Assembly: GCF_004152865.1 (NCBI RefSeq)
Contig: NZ_SEOO01000017.1
Span: 1 to 64,000 of the forward strand
DNA from: Sphingobium cupriresistens
Lineage (GTDB): Bacteria; Pseudomonadota; Alphaproteobacteria; Sphingomonadales; Sphingomonadaceae
Direction: 5' to 3'
DNA length: 64,000 nucleotides
The notes under the pieces: generated by a model
Database searches by the model: none
What the model was told of the DNA's origin: nothing
What the model saw: the letters and a program-made list of their open reading frames with translations, nothing else
Program-made: the position numbers and the translations under genes
In this document: positions 26,033-34,123 of the stretch, in pieces
How positions within the stretch are numbered: the stretch's first letter is position 1
Layout of the letters: every line of letters starts with the position of its first letter

Positions 26033-27363
26033 ATCGACCGATCGTCCCGAAAATCAAACCGGATCGCCGCGATTAAGCCACCCGAGGGCCGTTCGCGCAG
26101 ATCGAGACGCGCGCCGCAATTCTCCGCCGCAGCCTCGACGATCGAAAGTCCCAGGCCGCTCCCGCCATTCTGCACACCGGCGCCGCGCTCAAAGCGGCGG
26201 CGAAGTCGTTCCTGGTCCTGCGGCGCGATGCCCGGCCCGCGATCCATCACCAGAATCTCCATTGCCGTGTCGTTCGTCTCGCACGCAATGACGACCTCGC
26301 CCCCTGGACCTCCGTGACAGAGGGCATTCTCGACAAGGTTTCCGAGCGACTGGCGCAGGGCTTCGGGCGACATCGGCACCTCGGCTCCCGCACATGACGG
26401 CGCCGCGACGATCCGCGTGCCGCACGCCATCGCGGCCGCGCGATAGTCATCGATCACCTCGGCCAGCACGGAGTCGAGGCTGGTCAATGAAACCTCTGGA
26501 TCGCGCGCTCGTCCCTCTTCGCCTGCTAGGCTGAGAAGCTGGCGCACCATGCGACTGGTGCGATCCACCGACCGCGTAATCTGCTCCAGCGCATGTTCAC
26601 GCATGGTCCGGTCCGAGGCGCGCCGGGCGACTTCCGCTTGCGTCTTGAGTCCGGCCAGGGGCGTCTGCATCTCATGCGCGGCGTTGGCGACGAAATCGCG
26701 CTCGGCGCGGCGGGCGGCCTCAAGCCGGCGTAGCAGGCCGTTCATTTCCTGCACGACGGGCCGCAATTCGCTGGGGCCGACGGTTTCATCCAGCGGCGCA
26801 AGGCTACTGGGCGAGCGTGCCGCGATAGACCGGGCAAGGGAATCGAGAGGACGGAGCCCGCGCTGCACGCCGAGCCAAAGGAGGACGCCAAGCCCGGCCA
26901 AACCCACTAGCGCCGGCAACAGCAGACCGATCATCATGTCCGTCACGAGCCTCTGGCGCACGCTCACATTGTCGCCCACCATCACTCGTAGGCCGCGCTT
27001 TGCATCAACATGGGTGTAAACGCGCCATTGCTGGCCCTCGATCTGCCGCTCGGAAAATCCGGGGTGCCCTTGCGCGAGCGCGCGGTCCGGCGCACCGGCG
27101 GACTGGCCGATCAGCGCGCCATCCATTGACCAGATCTGACACGAGAGCTGGCGCGTATAGGATGTGGGAGCGACCCGACGCGGCTCATCCACCATCGGTA
27201 TATCCAGCGCCGCGACCATGCGCGCGGCCTCGATCAAACGTCCATCGAGGACGCGTTGCACCTCCGCCCGCGTCGACAGAGCGGTCCATGTAGCCGCGCC
27301 TGCCCAGACGATCATGGTGATCGCCGCGACCAGCGTGAACAAGCGGAGGCGCAGCGACATCAT
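26029..27363 (-). CDS. Sensor histidine kinase (QseC/PmrB-like)
   Basis: The 444-residue kinase starts MMSLRLRLFTLVAAITMIVWAG at 27363, overlapping the regulator stop by four bases. It has two membrane helices around a periplasmic sensor (about 35-150), a HAMP region and a dimerisation motif AAHEMQTPLAGL; Met-Gln instead of the usual Leu-Arg after HE is a mild variant. The N box is NLVENALCHGG, with MDRGPGIAPQDQ and GGSGLGLSIVEA following. It likely phosphorylates the partner regulator in response to an envelope signal. Confidence 0.9.
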   Translation of the reverse strand: MMSLRLRLFTLVAAITMIVWAGAATWTALSTRAEVQRVLDGRLIEAARMVAALDIPMVDEPRRVAPTSYTRQLSCQIWSMDGALIGQSAGAPDRALAQGHPGFSERQIEGQQWRVYTHVDAKRGLRVMVGDNVSVRQRLVTDMMIGLLLPALVGLAGLGVLLWLGVQRGLRPLDSLARSIAARSPSSLAPLDETVGPSELRPVVQEMNGLLRRLEAARRAERDFVANAAHEMQTPLAGLKTQAEVARRASDRTMREHALEQITRSVDRTSRMVRQLLSLAGEEGRARDPEVSLTSLDSVLAEVIDDYRAAAMACGTRIVAAPSCAGAEVPMSPEALRQSLGNLVENALCHGGPGGEVVIACETNDTAMEILVMDRGPGIAPQDQERLRRRFERGAGVQNGGSGLGLSIVEAAAENCGARLDLRERPSGGLIAAIRFDFRDDRSI

Positions 27364-28019
27364 TGGCGGGCGATCCGATAGCCTTCGCCGCGAACGGTCT
27401 CGATACGTTCGCGACCGAGTTTGGCGCGCAACTTGTGGATATGAACCTCTACCGCGTTGCTCTCCACCTCTTCCTGCCAACCGTAAATGCGATCCTCCAG
27501 TTGGCCGCGCGAGAGCACATGCCCAGGTCGGCTCGCGAGCGCATGCAGGATCGCATATTCCCGCCGCGACAGCGCCACCTCTTCTCCGTCGATGGCGACA
27601 GTGCGGCAGGCTTCGTCGATCGTCAGGCTGCCCACGCTGATCTCGCTTTCAGCACGCCCGCTCGATCGCCGCAGCAAAGCCCGCAAGCGCGCCGATAGCT
27701 CGCCAAGATCGAAAGGCTTACCGAGATAATCGTCCGCCCCGCCATCGAGCCCGTCGATGCGGTCTCTGATGAGGTTGCGAGCGGTCAAGAGGAGGATCGG
27801 CGTCTTCGCGCCGCCGCGCCGCCACTCCGTCAGAAGTTCGAGGCCCGAGCCGTCGGGCAAACCGATATCGAGGACGATCGCCGCATGATCCTGTGTCGCT
27901 GCGGCCGCGCGCGCGTCGGCGCAGCTCGACACGCTGTCCACCTCGAACCCTTCGAGGCCGAGCCCGGCGGCAAGGCCATCGCGCAGGATTTCGTCGTCTT
28001 CGATGACCAATATTCGCAT
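27360..28019 (-). CDS. OmpR-type response regulator (QseB/PmrA-like)
   Basis: The 219-residue regulator has a receiver with VIEDDE acidic pocket, phosphorylation Asp in IVLDIGLPDGSG and KPFDL. A winged-helix DNA-binding domain follows (LSRREYAILHALASRPGHVLSR, VEVHIHKLRAKLG). This subfamily binds CTTAAG-like direct repeats. Four such half-sites sit directly upstream (28042-28081), and similar sites precede the RND and DsbD operons, so autoregulation and control of the redox/efflux genes are likely. Confidence 0.92.
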   Translation of the reverse strand: MRILVIEDDEILRDGLAAGLGLEGFEVDSVSSCADARAAAATQDHAAIVLDIGLPDGSGLELLTEWRRGGAKTPILLLTARNLIRDRIDGLDGGADDYLGKPFDLGELSARLRALLRRSSGRAESEISVGSLTIDEACRTVAIDGEEVALSRREYAILHALASRPGHVLSRGQLEDRIYGWQEEVESNAVEVHIHKLRAKLGRERIETVRGEGYRIARQ

Positions 28020-28041
28020 ACTGCCGTCCTCACCGCCCGAC

Positions 28042-28081
28042 CTTATCCCAGCCTTAAGCGTGACCCTAAGCCTGCCTTAAG
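28042..28081 (+). promoter_or_regulatory. Double PmrA/QseB-like box in a divergent promoter
   Basis: CTTATC-CCAGC-CTTAAG (28042-28058) and CCTAAG-CCTGC-CTTAAG (28065-28081) are two tandem boxes, 23 bp apart or about two helical turns. They lie between the response regulator (minus) and the TlpA-like gene (plus). Confidence 0.68.
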
Positions 28082-28104
28082 GTTGGCTGCACACGACATC
28101 CAGC

Positions 28105-28911
28105 ATGGAAGGCGTGCTGCAACTGGGTCCGCTCATGATCGCGACCGACCGCATGATCGCGGTCGCGCTGCTTTGGGCATTCCTCAGCGTCGGCGCATTC
28201 ATCGCCGCACGAACCGAAAGCCGGGCCGGGCGTGTTGCCTGGATCGCGGCTGCGATCGGCATTGTAGCAGCGCGCATCGGTTATGTCGCCGAGAACGCCC
28301 CTGCCTTCGCGATCGAGCCCTGGACCGCGCTCGCACTATGGCAGGGCGGTTTCTCGCTGTGGCCCGGCGTCCTCGCAACCGTCGTAGTGATTGTTATGAT
28401 GCTCGGCCGTCAGCGCGCAACCGTTGGTCTGGTTGCGTCTCTGGCCGTGCTGGTTTCCGCGCAGGTTGCCGTAACCGCGCTGATGGCTCCGCAGCCGCGA
28501 CCATTGCCGAGCGGCCCGATCCTGGCTGACATGGCGCAGCGCCCCATCCCGATTGAGGGCCTGCGCGGACAGCCCTTTGTCGTCAATCTATGGGCGACCT
28601 GGTGCCCGCCCTGCCGACGCGAAATGCCGATGATGATCGACGTGGCCGCCGGCTCGGACATTCCCATTCTCCTCGTCAACCAGGGCGAGGATGTGAGCCG
28701 GGTGCGCGACTATCTCGTGCGGGAGGGCTTGGCGGATACCTCGATCCGGCTCGATCCGCTCGGCGCTCTGGGTGAGGCGATTGGCACGCGGGCGATGCCC
28801 ACAACTCTGTTCATCGACGCTGAGGGGCGCATCCGGCGCACTCACACCGGCGAGATATCCCGTGCAGCCCTGCTGGCAGCGCTTCGAGACCTTGAGAGGA
28901 TGACGTCATGA
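28105..28911 (+). CDS. TlpA-like thioredoxin fused to an Lgt-like membrane region
   Basis: In the 268-residue protein, residues about 1-128 form several membrane helices with phrases such as AARIGYVAENAP and ALWQGGFSLWPGVLA. These echo prolipoprotein diacylglyceryl transferase (Lgt) but lack most of that enzyme. Residues about 130-268 are a periplasmic TlpA/ResA-type thioredoxin domain with WCPPC (166-170) and a cis-Pro GTRAMPTTLF. It probably acts as a reductase fed by the DsbD-like protein. It is coupled to the next DsbA gene and sits behind a double regulator box. Confidence 0.85.
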   Translation: MEGVLQLGPLMIATDRMIAVALLWAFLSVGAFIAARTESRAGRVAWIAAAIGIVAARIGYVAENAPAFAIEPWTALALWQGGFSLWPGVLATVVVIVMMLGRQRATVGLVASLAVLVSAQVAVTALMAPQPRPLPSGPILADMAQRPIPIEGLRGQPFVVNLWATWCPPCRREMPMMIDVAAGSDIPILLVNQGEDVSRVRDYLVREGLADTSIRLDPLGALGEAIGTRAMPTTLFIDAEGRIRRTHTGEISRAALLAALRDLERMTS

Positions 28912-29597
28912 AAAAGAAGATGTCGATCGCAGCCGTGCTGGTTGTGGCGCTCATTCTGGCCGGCTTGCTCGCGATGCGCGGCGGCGACGGTGCTGATGCG
29001 CGGGCGCAGTCGATCGCGGAAGCCGGCGATACAACCCCTTCCGCTGAGGCGCTGCGCATCCGCCAGGAGGTTCAGAATGATCCCGTTGCCCCGACGATCG
29101 CACCCGAGGGTTACGACGTCACTATCGTCTTCTTCACCGACTATCAGTGCCCTTATTGCCGCAAGATGCACCCCGTGCTCGATGCGCTGATGCGAGAGGA
29201 CAACAAGGTTCGGCTCGTCTATCGCGACTGGCCGATCTTCGGCGCCGCCAGCACCGAGGCGGCTCGCGCGGCGATCGCCGCGCAGTATCAGGGCAAGCAC
29301 GCGGAGTTCAATGCTGCCCTGATGCAATCGCAAGGCCGGCTGTCATCCCAGAGCATCCGGGCCGCGGCGGATCGCGCTGGTGTGAATTGGAACCGGCTTC
29401 AGATCGATCTGGATCGACATAGCTCCGAGATTGATCAGGCGCTCGGCCGCACAAGCCGCTTCGCGGCGATGGCGGGACTTTCCGGCACGCCCGGCTTGAT
29501 GGTGGGGCCATATCTGCTGCCGGGTGCCGTTGATCTGGCAACCCTTCGGCAAGCGATTGCCGTTGCGCGGAGCGAAGCCGGGAGCGGCGATCAATGA
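28908..29597 (+). CDS. DsbA/ScsC-like periplasmic thiol protein (CPYC)
   Basis: The 229-residue protein has an N-terminal membrane anchor or signal (MSIAAVLVVALILAGLLAM). A DsbA-like fold follows with active site CPYC (81-84) in FFTDYQCPYC and the cis-Pro loop LSGTPGLMVG. Its sequence around YRDWPIFG matches the paralogue at 5750. It overlaps the TlpA-like gene by four bases. With the DsbD-like protein it resembles the Scs (suppressor of copper sensitivity) set. Confidence 0.87.
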   Translation: MKKKMSIAAVLVVALILAGLLAMRGGDGADARAQSIAEAGDTTPSAEALRIRQEVQNDPVAPTIAPEGYDVTIVFFTDYQCPYCRKMHPVLDALMREDNKVRLVYRDWPIFGAASTEAARAAIAAQYQGKHAEFNAALMQSQGRLSSQSIRAAADRAGVNWNRLQIDLDRHSSEIDQALGRTSRFAAMAGLSGTPGLMVGPYLLPGAVDLATLRQAIAVARSEAGSGDQ

Positions 29598-29706
29598 GCG
29601 CTCGCTGGTCTCCGATCAGTTGGTGCAACCAAGTCATAGGCAACGCACGCTAGGTTTGGTTCTCGTTGAGCCGCAGTGAAGACGATGCGGGAGTAGATGA
29701 TAGATC

Positions 29707-30630
29707 GTGCCCTTCAACATTCGACAACTCCGTTACGCTATTGCGGCCGCAGATCACGGCAGTTTCTATCGGGCTGCGCGGGCGCTGGATGTCGAGCAAT
29801 CCACGCTTAGTAGAGCAATCCTGAAACTCGAACGCTCTATAGGTATGCCAATCTTTGAGCGGTCGCGAGCGGGGGTGACGATGACGTTGGCGGGCGTCGC
29901 CTTCATTCGCGGCGCAAAGCCGATGGTGGCAACTGCGGATCGTATGGTGGCGATGATGCGCGCAGCGGGTCAAGGCCACGCAGGGGGGCTGGTGCTTGGA
30001 CACAACAATTCAGTTTCTGCAGGCAATCTGCGCGCTACTCTTATGAGTTGGCATGACGCGCATCCTGACGTCGAGGTAGATTGCGTCGAGGCGGATCGCA
30101 GCGTTCTCCTCGCCGGACTCGATAGGGGCGAGATCGACATTGCGATCTTAATGGGATCACCCGAACACAACGGGTTCCGCTGCGAGCCGCTATGGAGCGA
30201 ACGGATGCTTGTCGCTCTGCCGGCGCTGCACAAGTATTCGGAATGGGACGTGGTTCACTGGACCGACCTTCGGAGCGAACACTTTCTTCTGCCAGCCGCC
30301 GACCCCGGACCGGAAATCCGAGACATGCTGCTCGGCAGGCTGGCGATAGCGGGCGGCAAGCTGGACATACGAATGTCCCGGGCGAGTCGCGAAACCGTCC
30401 TCAGCATTCTAGGCGGCAGCTCAGGCGTGAGCATCGTTTGCGAGGGATCGACCGGAGCGATCTATCCCGATGTCGTCTATCGGCCGATACACGGCGAACA
30501 AGGACCGGCGCTAACCGGATATTCGGGTTGCTGGCGCGACGACAACGGCAATCCCGCGCTGCGCCGCTTTCTTGGATTCATTAAGGCGCGCTATGCGCTG
30601 TCTTTTGATTTCTCGCAGAGGTTCCAGTAA
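29707..30630 (+). CDS. LysR-family transcriptional regulator
   Basis: The 307-residue protein has an N-terminal helix-turn-helix (FNIRQLRYAIAAADHGSFYRAARALDVEQSTLSRAI) and a LysR substrate-binding domain. The start is GTG with a weak ribosome site. Regulators of this kind often stand next to trb genes in sphingomonad and rhizobial elements, so it may control transfer. Its ligand is unknown. Confidence 0.85.
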   Translation: MPFNIRQLRYAIAAADHGSFYRAARALDVEQSTLSRAILKLERSIGMPIFERSRAGVTMTLAGVAFIRGAKPMVATADRMVAMMRAAGQGHAGGLVLGHNNSVSAGNLRATLMSWHDAHPDVEVDCVEADRSVLLAGLDRGEIDIAILMGSPEHNGFRCEPLWSERMLVALPALHKYSEWDVVHWTDLRSEHFLLPAADPGPEIRDMLLGRLAIAGGKLDIRMSRASRETVLSILGGSSGVSIVCEGSTGAIYPDVVYRPIHGEQGPALTGYSGCWRDDNGNPALRRFLGFIKARYALSFDFSQRFQ

Positions 30631-30661
30631 TCTAGGTAGTTAGTTCTTGGAGTTGATCGCC

Positions 30662-30970
30662 ATGTCGCAAGGCAAGACTATCATGATCGTGCTCGTCACT
30701 CTGGTCATTGGCTTCACGGGCGGATTCGTGTTGCGGCCGGTGATTTCGCCCATCCAGCCAGCCGATACGGTTGCTGCCGCTTCGCCAGCCCCTGCGGCGC
30801 CTGCCGAGGCGCGTGACACGCAGTATTTTGTCGCTCACATCGACGAAGCGCGTCAGGTGGTGGCGGGGTGCCGTGATGGCTCGGTGCGGGGCGGCGAATG
30901 CGCCACCGCCGACGAAGCGATTATAAAGGTCGATGCTGCAGAGCGCCGGAGAAAGTTCTTAGGGAACTGA
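30662..30970 (+). CDS. Small membrane-anchored protein, entry-exclusion-like
   Basis: The 102-residue protein begins MSQGKTIMIVLVTLVIGFTGGF, one membrane helix, then a Pro/Ala linker and a C-terminal domain YFVAHIDEARQVVAGCRDG...GGECATADEAI with two Cys. The pattern recalls EexN/TrbK-type exclusion proteins. It lies at the distal end of the trb operon on the other strand. The function is inferred from pattern and place. Confidence 0.55.
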   Translation: MSQGKTIMIVLVTLVIGFTGGFVLRPVISPIQPADTVAAASPAPAAPAEARDTQYFVAHIDEARQVVAGCRDGSVRGGECATADEAIIKVDAAERRRKFLGN

Positions 30971-30985
30971 CGCGAGCGCGTCGGC

Positions 30986-31210
30986 TCAATCCTTCGCGGT
31001 GCTCCGACGCCGCGAAAACCCTCGGTCGCTCGCCATGAACTTTGCCAACATGGGCGAGACGAGCTTTTCGGGCGGTATGGCTTCTCCGCCCGTTTCAGCC
31101 GCGAGCGCGGCGGCGTAAGCGGCAAGATCGCGGTGGACGGTAGCAGGTAGCTCGACCGTCATTTTGACGGGCCTGTCGTCGGCGAGCGGTCCCAACTTCA
31201 ATTTCGTCAT
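30986..31210 (-). CDS. DUF2274 protein
   Basis: The 74-residue protein begins MTKLKLGPLADDRPVK and has a ribbon-helix-helix-like middle (MTVELPATVHRDLAAYAAAL). DUF2274 genes follow trbI in this class of elements. The ATG overlaps the trbI stop by four bases. It may be a small DNA-binding regulator. Confidence 0.85.
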   Translation of the reverse strand: MTKLKLGPLADDRPVKMTVELPATVHRDLAAYAAALAAETGGEAIPPEKLVSPMLAKFMASDRGFSRRRSTAKD

Positions 31211-32427
31211 CGCATTGCTCCGATCGGTTCGAGCACAAGGTCGCGGGTCAGCACCACGCGCAGCGGATGGCCTGGCCGGATGGTGAGCGTCGGCTGCACG
31301 TTGAGCTGCCGACGCACGATCTGCTGGCCGGTCTGGTTTATGGTGTCCTGCGAGCCGCGCCGCAGGGCGCGGGTCAGGTCGTCCTCGCTGTCCGCGCCCA
31401 ACTCGGTTCCGACGCCGAGCAGTGTCGAGACGGCGGCAGCCCTGAGCAGGTTGCCCCAATGCTGGTTCACGCGATCCTGTAACCCCGCGAACCCCGCACC
31501 GTCCGTGCCGGGCTGGCGCTCGAGAACGATCGAGCGGCCGTCCGGCATGATGAGCCGATCCCAAGCCAGAAGCACGCGGGTCTGTCCGGCGGCGATCTCG
31601 CTATCATACTCGCCGATCAGCCGCGCGCCCTGCGGAATGAGCAGGATGCGCCCGGTCGGACTGTCATAGACGTTCGCCGTCACCTGCGCGGTGATCTGGC
31701 CGGGCAGGTCCGAACGGACGCCGGTGATGAGCGCAGCCGGGATGATGCTGCCGGCCTGCACGATGTTGGGCGATGCCGGCGCGGTCAGCCGCTCGACGCT
31801 GACGGTGCGCTGGCTGGCCGCCTGCGCCATGAAGGCGCGCTTGCCGGCCTGGTCGCCTTGCGCCGCCTGCTGCGCTGGTTCCTGCGCAGACGGCGCCGGC
31901 AAGCCCGGCGTCGACACGGGCTCCGCACCCGCACGCGCGCCGCCACTGCCGAGGAAGACCGAGCTGGTGCGGGCCGCATCGCGTTCCTGCGCCGCGCGCT
32001 GCCGGGCGGCTTCCGCCGCCTGCGCGCGTGGATCGGGCTGGCCGGGCTGCGCGCCGACCAGCGGCACGGGAACGTCCTCGCCACGCTGCTGCGCCGACAC
32101 GATCGGACGGCCGAGGTCGCCCGGAAGCGGCGGGCCAAGCCGTGGCGCCTGTGCGTAATCGCGCGGGCCGGATGTGATGGTCTCGGCCGTGGCGCGGCTG
32201 TCGGTGTTGTAGAGTTCTTGGCGCACGCGATCACCCGGCGGTCGCAGCGCATAAATCAGCGAACCGCCGATGCCGAGACCGGCGGCAATCCCGACGACGG
32301 CGAGCGCCTTGCGGGAGAGCCGCATGACGCGGGGCGGATCGCCGCGAAGCTGGAACGCGGCGGGATCGGGGCGAGTGGCCTGCGGCTCCGGCCGCGCTTC
32401 GGCTGGCGCATCGTGGCTGTCGGTCAC
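31207..32427 (-). CDS. trbI: Conjugal transfer protein TrbI (VirB10-like)
   Basis: The 406-residue protein has a cytoplasmic N-terminus, one membrane helix (KALAVVGIAAGLGIGGSLIYAL), a Pro/Gln-rich linker and a C-terminal VirB10 beta-barrel domain (IPAALITGVRSDLPGQITAQV, LIPQGARLIGEYDS). It spans the envelope as part of the type IV secretion core. It is coupled to trbG by four bases. Confidence 0.95.
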   Translation of the reverse strand: MTDSHDAPAEARPEPQATRPDPAAFQLRGDPPRVMRLSRKALAVVGIAAGLGIGGSLIYALRPPGDRVRQELYNTDSRATAETITSGPRDYAQAPRLGPPLPGDLGRPIVSAQQRGEDVPVPLVGAQPGQPDPRAQAAEAARQRAAQERDAARTSSVFLGSGGARAGAEPVSTPGLPAPSAQEPAQQAAQGDQAGKRAFMAQAASQRTVSVERLTAPASPNIVQAGSIIPAALITGVRSDLPGQITAQVTANVYDSPTGRILLIPQGARLIGEYDSEIAAGQTRVLLAWDRLIMPDGRSIVLERQPGTDGAGFAGLQDRVNQHWGNLLRAAAVSTLLGVGTELGADSEDDLTRALRRGSQDTINQTGQQIVRRQLNVQPTLTIRPGHPLRVVLTRDLVLEPIGAMR

Positions 32428-33440
32428 GGCCGCCCCCTCCGCCCGTCGTCGCGCACGATGCGGACGCGCTGCTCGGTGCGCCGGTTGCCCAGGCGCAGTT
32501 CGGCGGCGGCGAACAGACGATCGACTACCATGTAGCGGCCTTGCACACGGTAATTGACCAGTTCGGCGTCACCGCGCGTGCCGGTCACGAACAGCGGCGG
32601 CATCTCGCCTTGCGAGATCCCGGCGGGAAACTCGATGAATACCTGCCGTCCGTCGTCGAACGCGCGGGCTGGCGTCCACGGCACGCGGTCGCCTTCGATC
32701 CGGTAGCGGAAATTGAGCGCCGTCACGTCCACGTCGGCTGCGGCCGGGGCAGCGGCGGCCGCAGCCGCGTTGCGGCCTTGCAAGGCGATGAGCTGGTCCT
32801 GCGGATAGGTCCAGCACACGGATGCCATGTAGGTCGCGGGCGTGGCGCGCAGCTCGACATGGTAGGTGCGCCGGTCGGTGTTGATGACGAGGTTGGTGGC
32901 GAGGTCGGGCCGGGTCGGCTTCACCAAGATATGCACACGCGCGGTCGCGCCGCTGCCGCTCACCGTGTCGCCGATGATCCACCGCACCGTGTCGCCGGCA
33001 GCGACGGGCCCCGGCCCCACGAGCTGCTCGCCTTCCTGCAAGGCGATGTCGGTAATCTGGCCGGGCGCGGTATAGACTTGATAGAGCGCGCCTTCGGTCC
33101 ACGGATATTGCTGGATGGCGTTGAGGAAGCCGTCGCGCACCGGCTGGATGCGCGCGGCGTCGTTGGCGTCGCCGACACGGCGGCGCGGATCGGCGGGGTC
33201 TGGCGTTCGCGCGCCCTCCGTCACCGGCTTCAACTGGCCGGGCAGCGGCAACGGCTCGGGAATCGTTACGATCTCGACGGCGCGCGGCGGTTCCGCTGCT
33301 GGCGTCGCCACGATCGCCGGGGGCGGATCGTCCAACGCGATCACGGGCGGCCTGGCCGACGTGGTAGCGCAGCCGGCAAGCGCGGATGCGGAGACGAACA
33401 GCGCGGCCGTGGCCGCGCGGCGGATGGGTATGCCGGTCAT
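32424..33440 (-). CDS. trbG: Conjugal transfer protein TrbG (VirB9-like lipoprotein)
   Basis: The start at 33440 gives a signal peptide with lipobox LAGCATT and a normal length of 338 residues; the frame is open upstream but overlaps trbF. VirB9/CagX phrases include YPWTEGALYQVYTAPGQITDI near 110 and FDDGRQVFIEFP near 270. It forms the outer-membrane core ring with TrbI. Confidence 0.94.
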   Translation of the reverse strand: MTGIPIRRAATAALFVSASALAGCATTSARPPVIALDDPPPAIVATPAAEPPRAVEIVTIPEPLPLPGQLKPVTEGARTPDPADPRRRVGDANDAARIQPVRDGFLNAIQQYPWTEGALYQVYTAPGQITDIALQEGEQLVGPGPVAAGDTVRWIIGDTVSGSGATARVHILVKPTRPDLATNLVINTDRRTYHVELRATPATYMASVCWTYPQDQLIALQGRNAAAAAAAPAAADVDVTALNFRYRIEGDRVPWTPARAFDDGRQVFIEFPAGISQGEMPPLFVTGTRGDAELVNYRVQGRYMVVDRLFAAAELRLGNRRTEQRVRIVRDDGRRGRP

Positions 33441-34120
33441 TGCGACAGCTCCTTCGACCAGTTGAGGGCATTGACGAAGACGCCGAGCGGATTCTTGCGC
33501 AGGGCGTCTGGGGTGCGCGGCGGCTGGACGACGACGGTGAGGATCGCGGACCAGCGTTCGGTGGCGGCAAGGCTGCCGTCCTGATAGCGGCGCTCGATCC
33601 AAGCCACGCGGAAGCTGTCGGGCGAGGCGCGGATGACGCTCGATACTTCCACCGCGACCTGCACGCGCCCGACATTGGCGAACGGGTCGTTGGCCCGCGC
33701 ATAGTCGTTGAGCGCGAGCGCGCCGCGATCGGTCGTGAAGTCGTAGGCCCGCAGCCAGTTCTGACGGACGATCACCGGGTCGGCCGGAATCGCGCGGACC
33801 TGTTCGACGAAGCGGGCGAGATGGAACGCGATCTGCGGATCAGTCGGGCGGTAGCCGGCCTCGGCCGGCGCGACTGCATGGGCTTCGCCCAGCCGATCAA
33901 CCTGCACCACCCAAGGGACGATATGCCCTCGCGTCGATTGCCAGACGAGGCCGCCGGCCAAGCCGCCCGAAAGCGCCAGCGTCCCGAAGAAGGCAAGCCG
34001 CCAGTTCTTCGCCTGCACGCGCGCCGAACCGATGCGGTCGTCCCATGCCTGCGCGGCGCGCTGATAAGGTGTGGCCGGCTCGGGCGTCTGGCCGTAGCGG
34101 ATGGTCGGTCGCTTAAACAT
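33437..34120 (-). CDS. trbF: Conjugal transfer protein TrbF (VirB8-like)
   Basis: The 227-residue protein has one membrane helix (LAFFGTLALSGGLAGGLVW) and a periplasmic VirB8 domain (YRPTDPQIAFHLARFVEQVR). It nucleates assembly of the secretion channel. It lies three bases after trbL and is coupled to trbG. Confidence 0.94.
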   Translation of the reverse strand: MFKRPTIRYGQTPEPATPYQRAAQAWDDRIGSARVQAKNWRLAFFGTLALSGGLAGGLVWQSTRGHIVPWVVQVDRLGEAHAVAPAEAGYRPTDPQIAFHLARFVEQVRAIPADPVIVRQNWLRAYDFTTDRGALALNDYARANDPFANVGRVQVAVEVSSVIRASPDSFRVAWIERRYQDGSLAATERWSAILTVVVQPPRTPDALRKNPLGVFVNALNWSKELSQ

Positions 34121-34123
34121 GGA

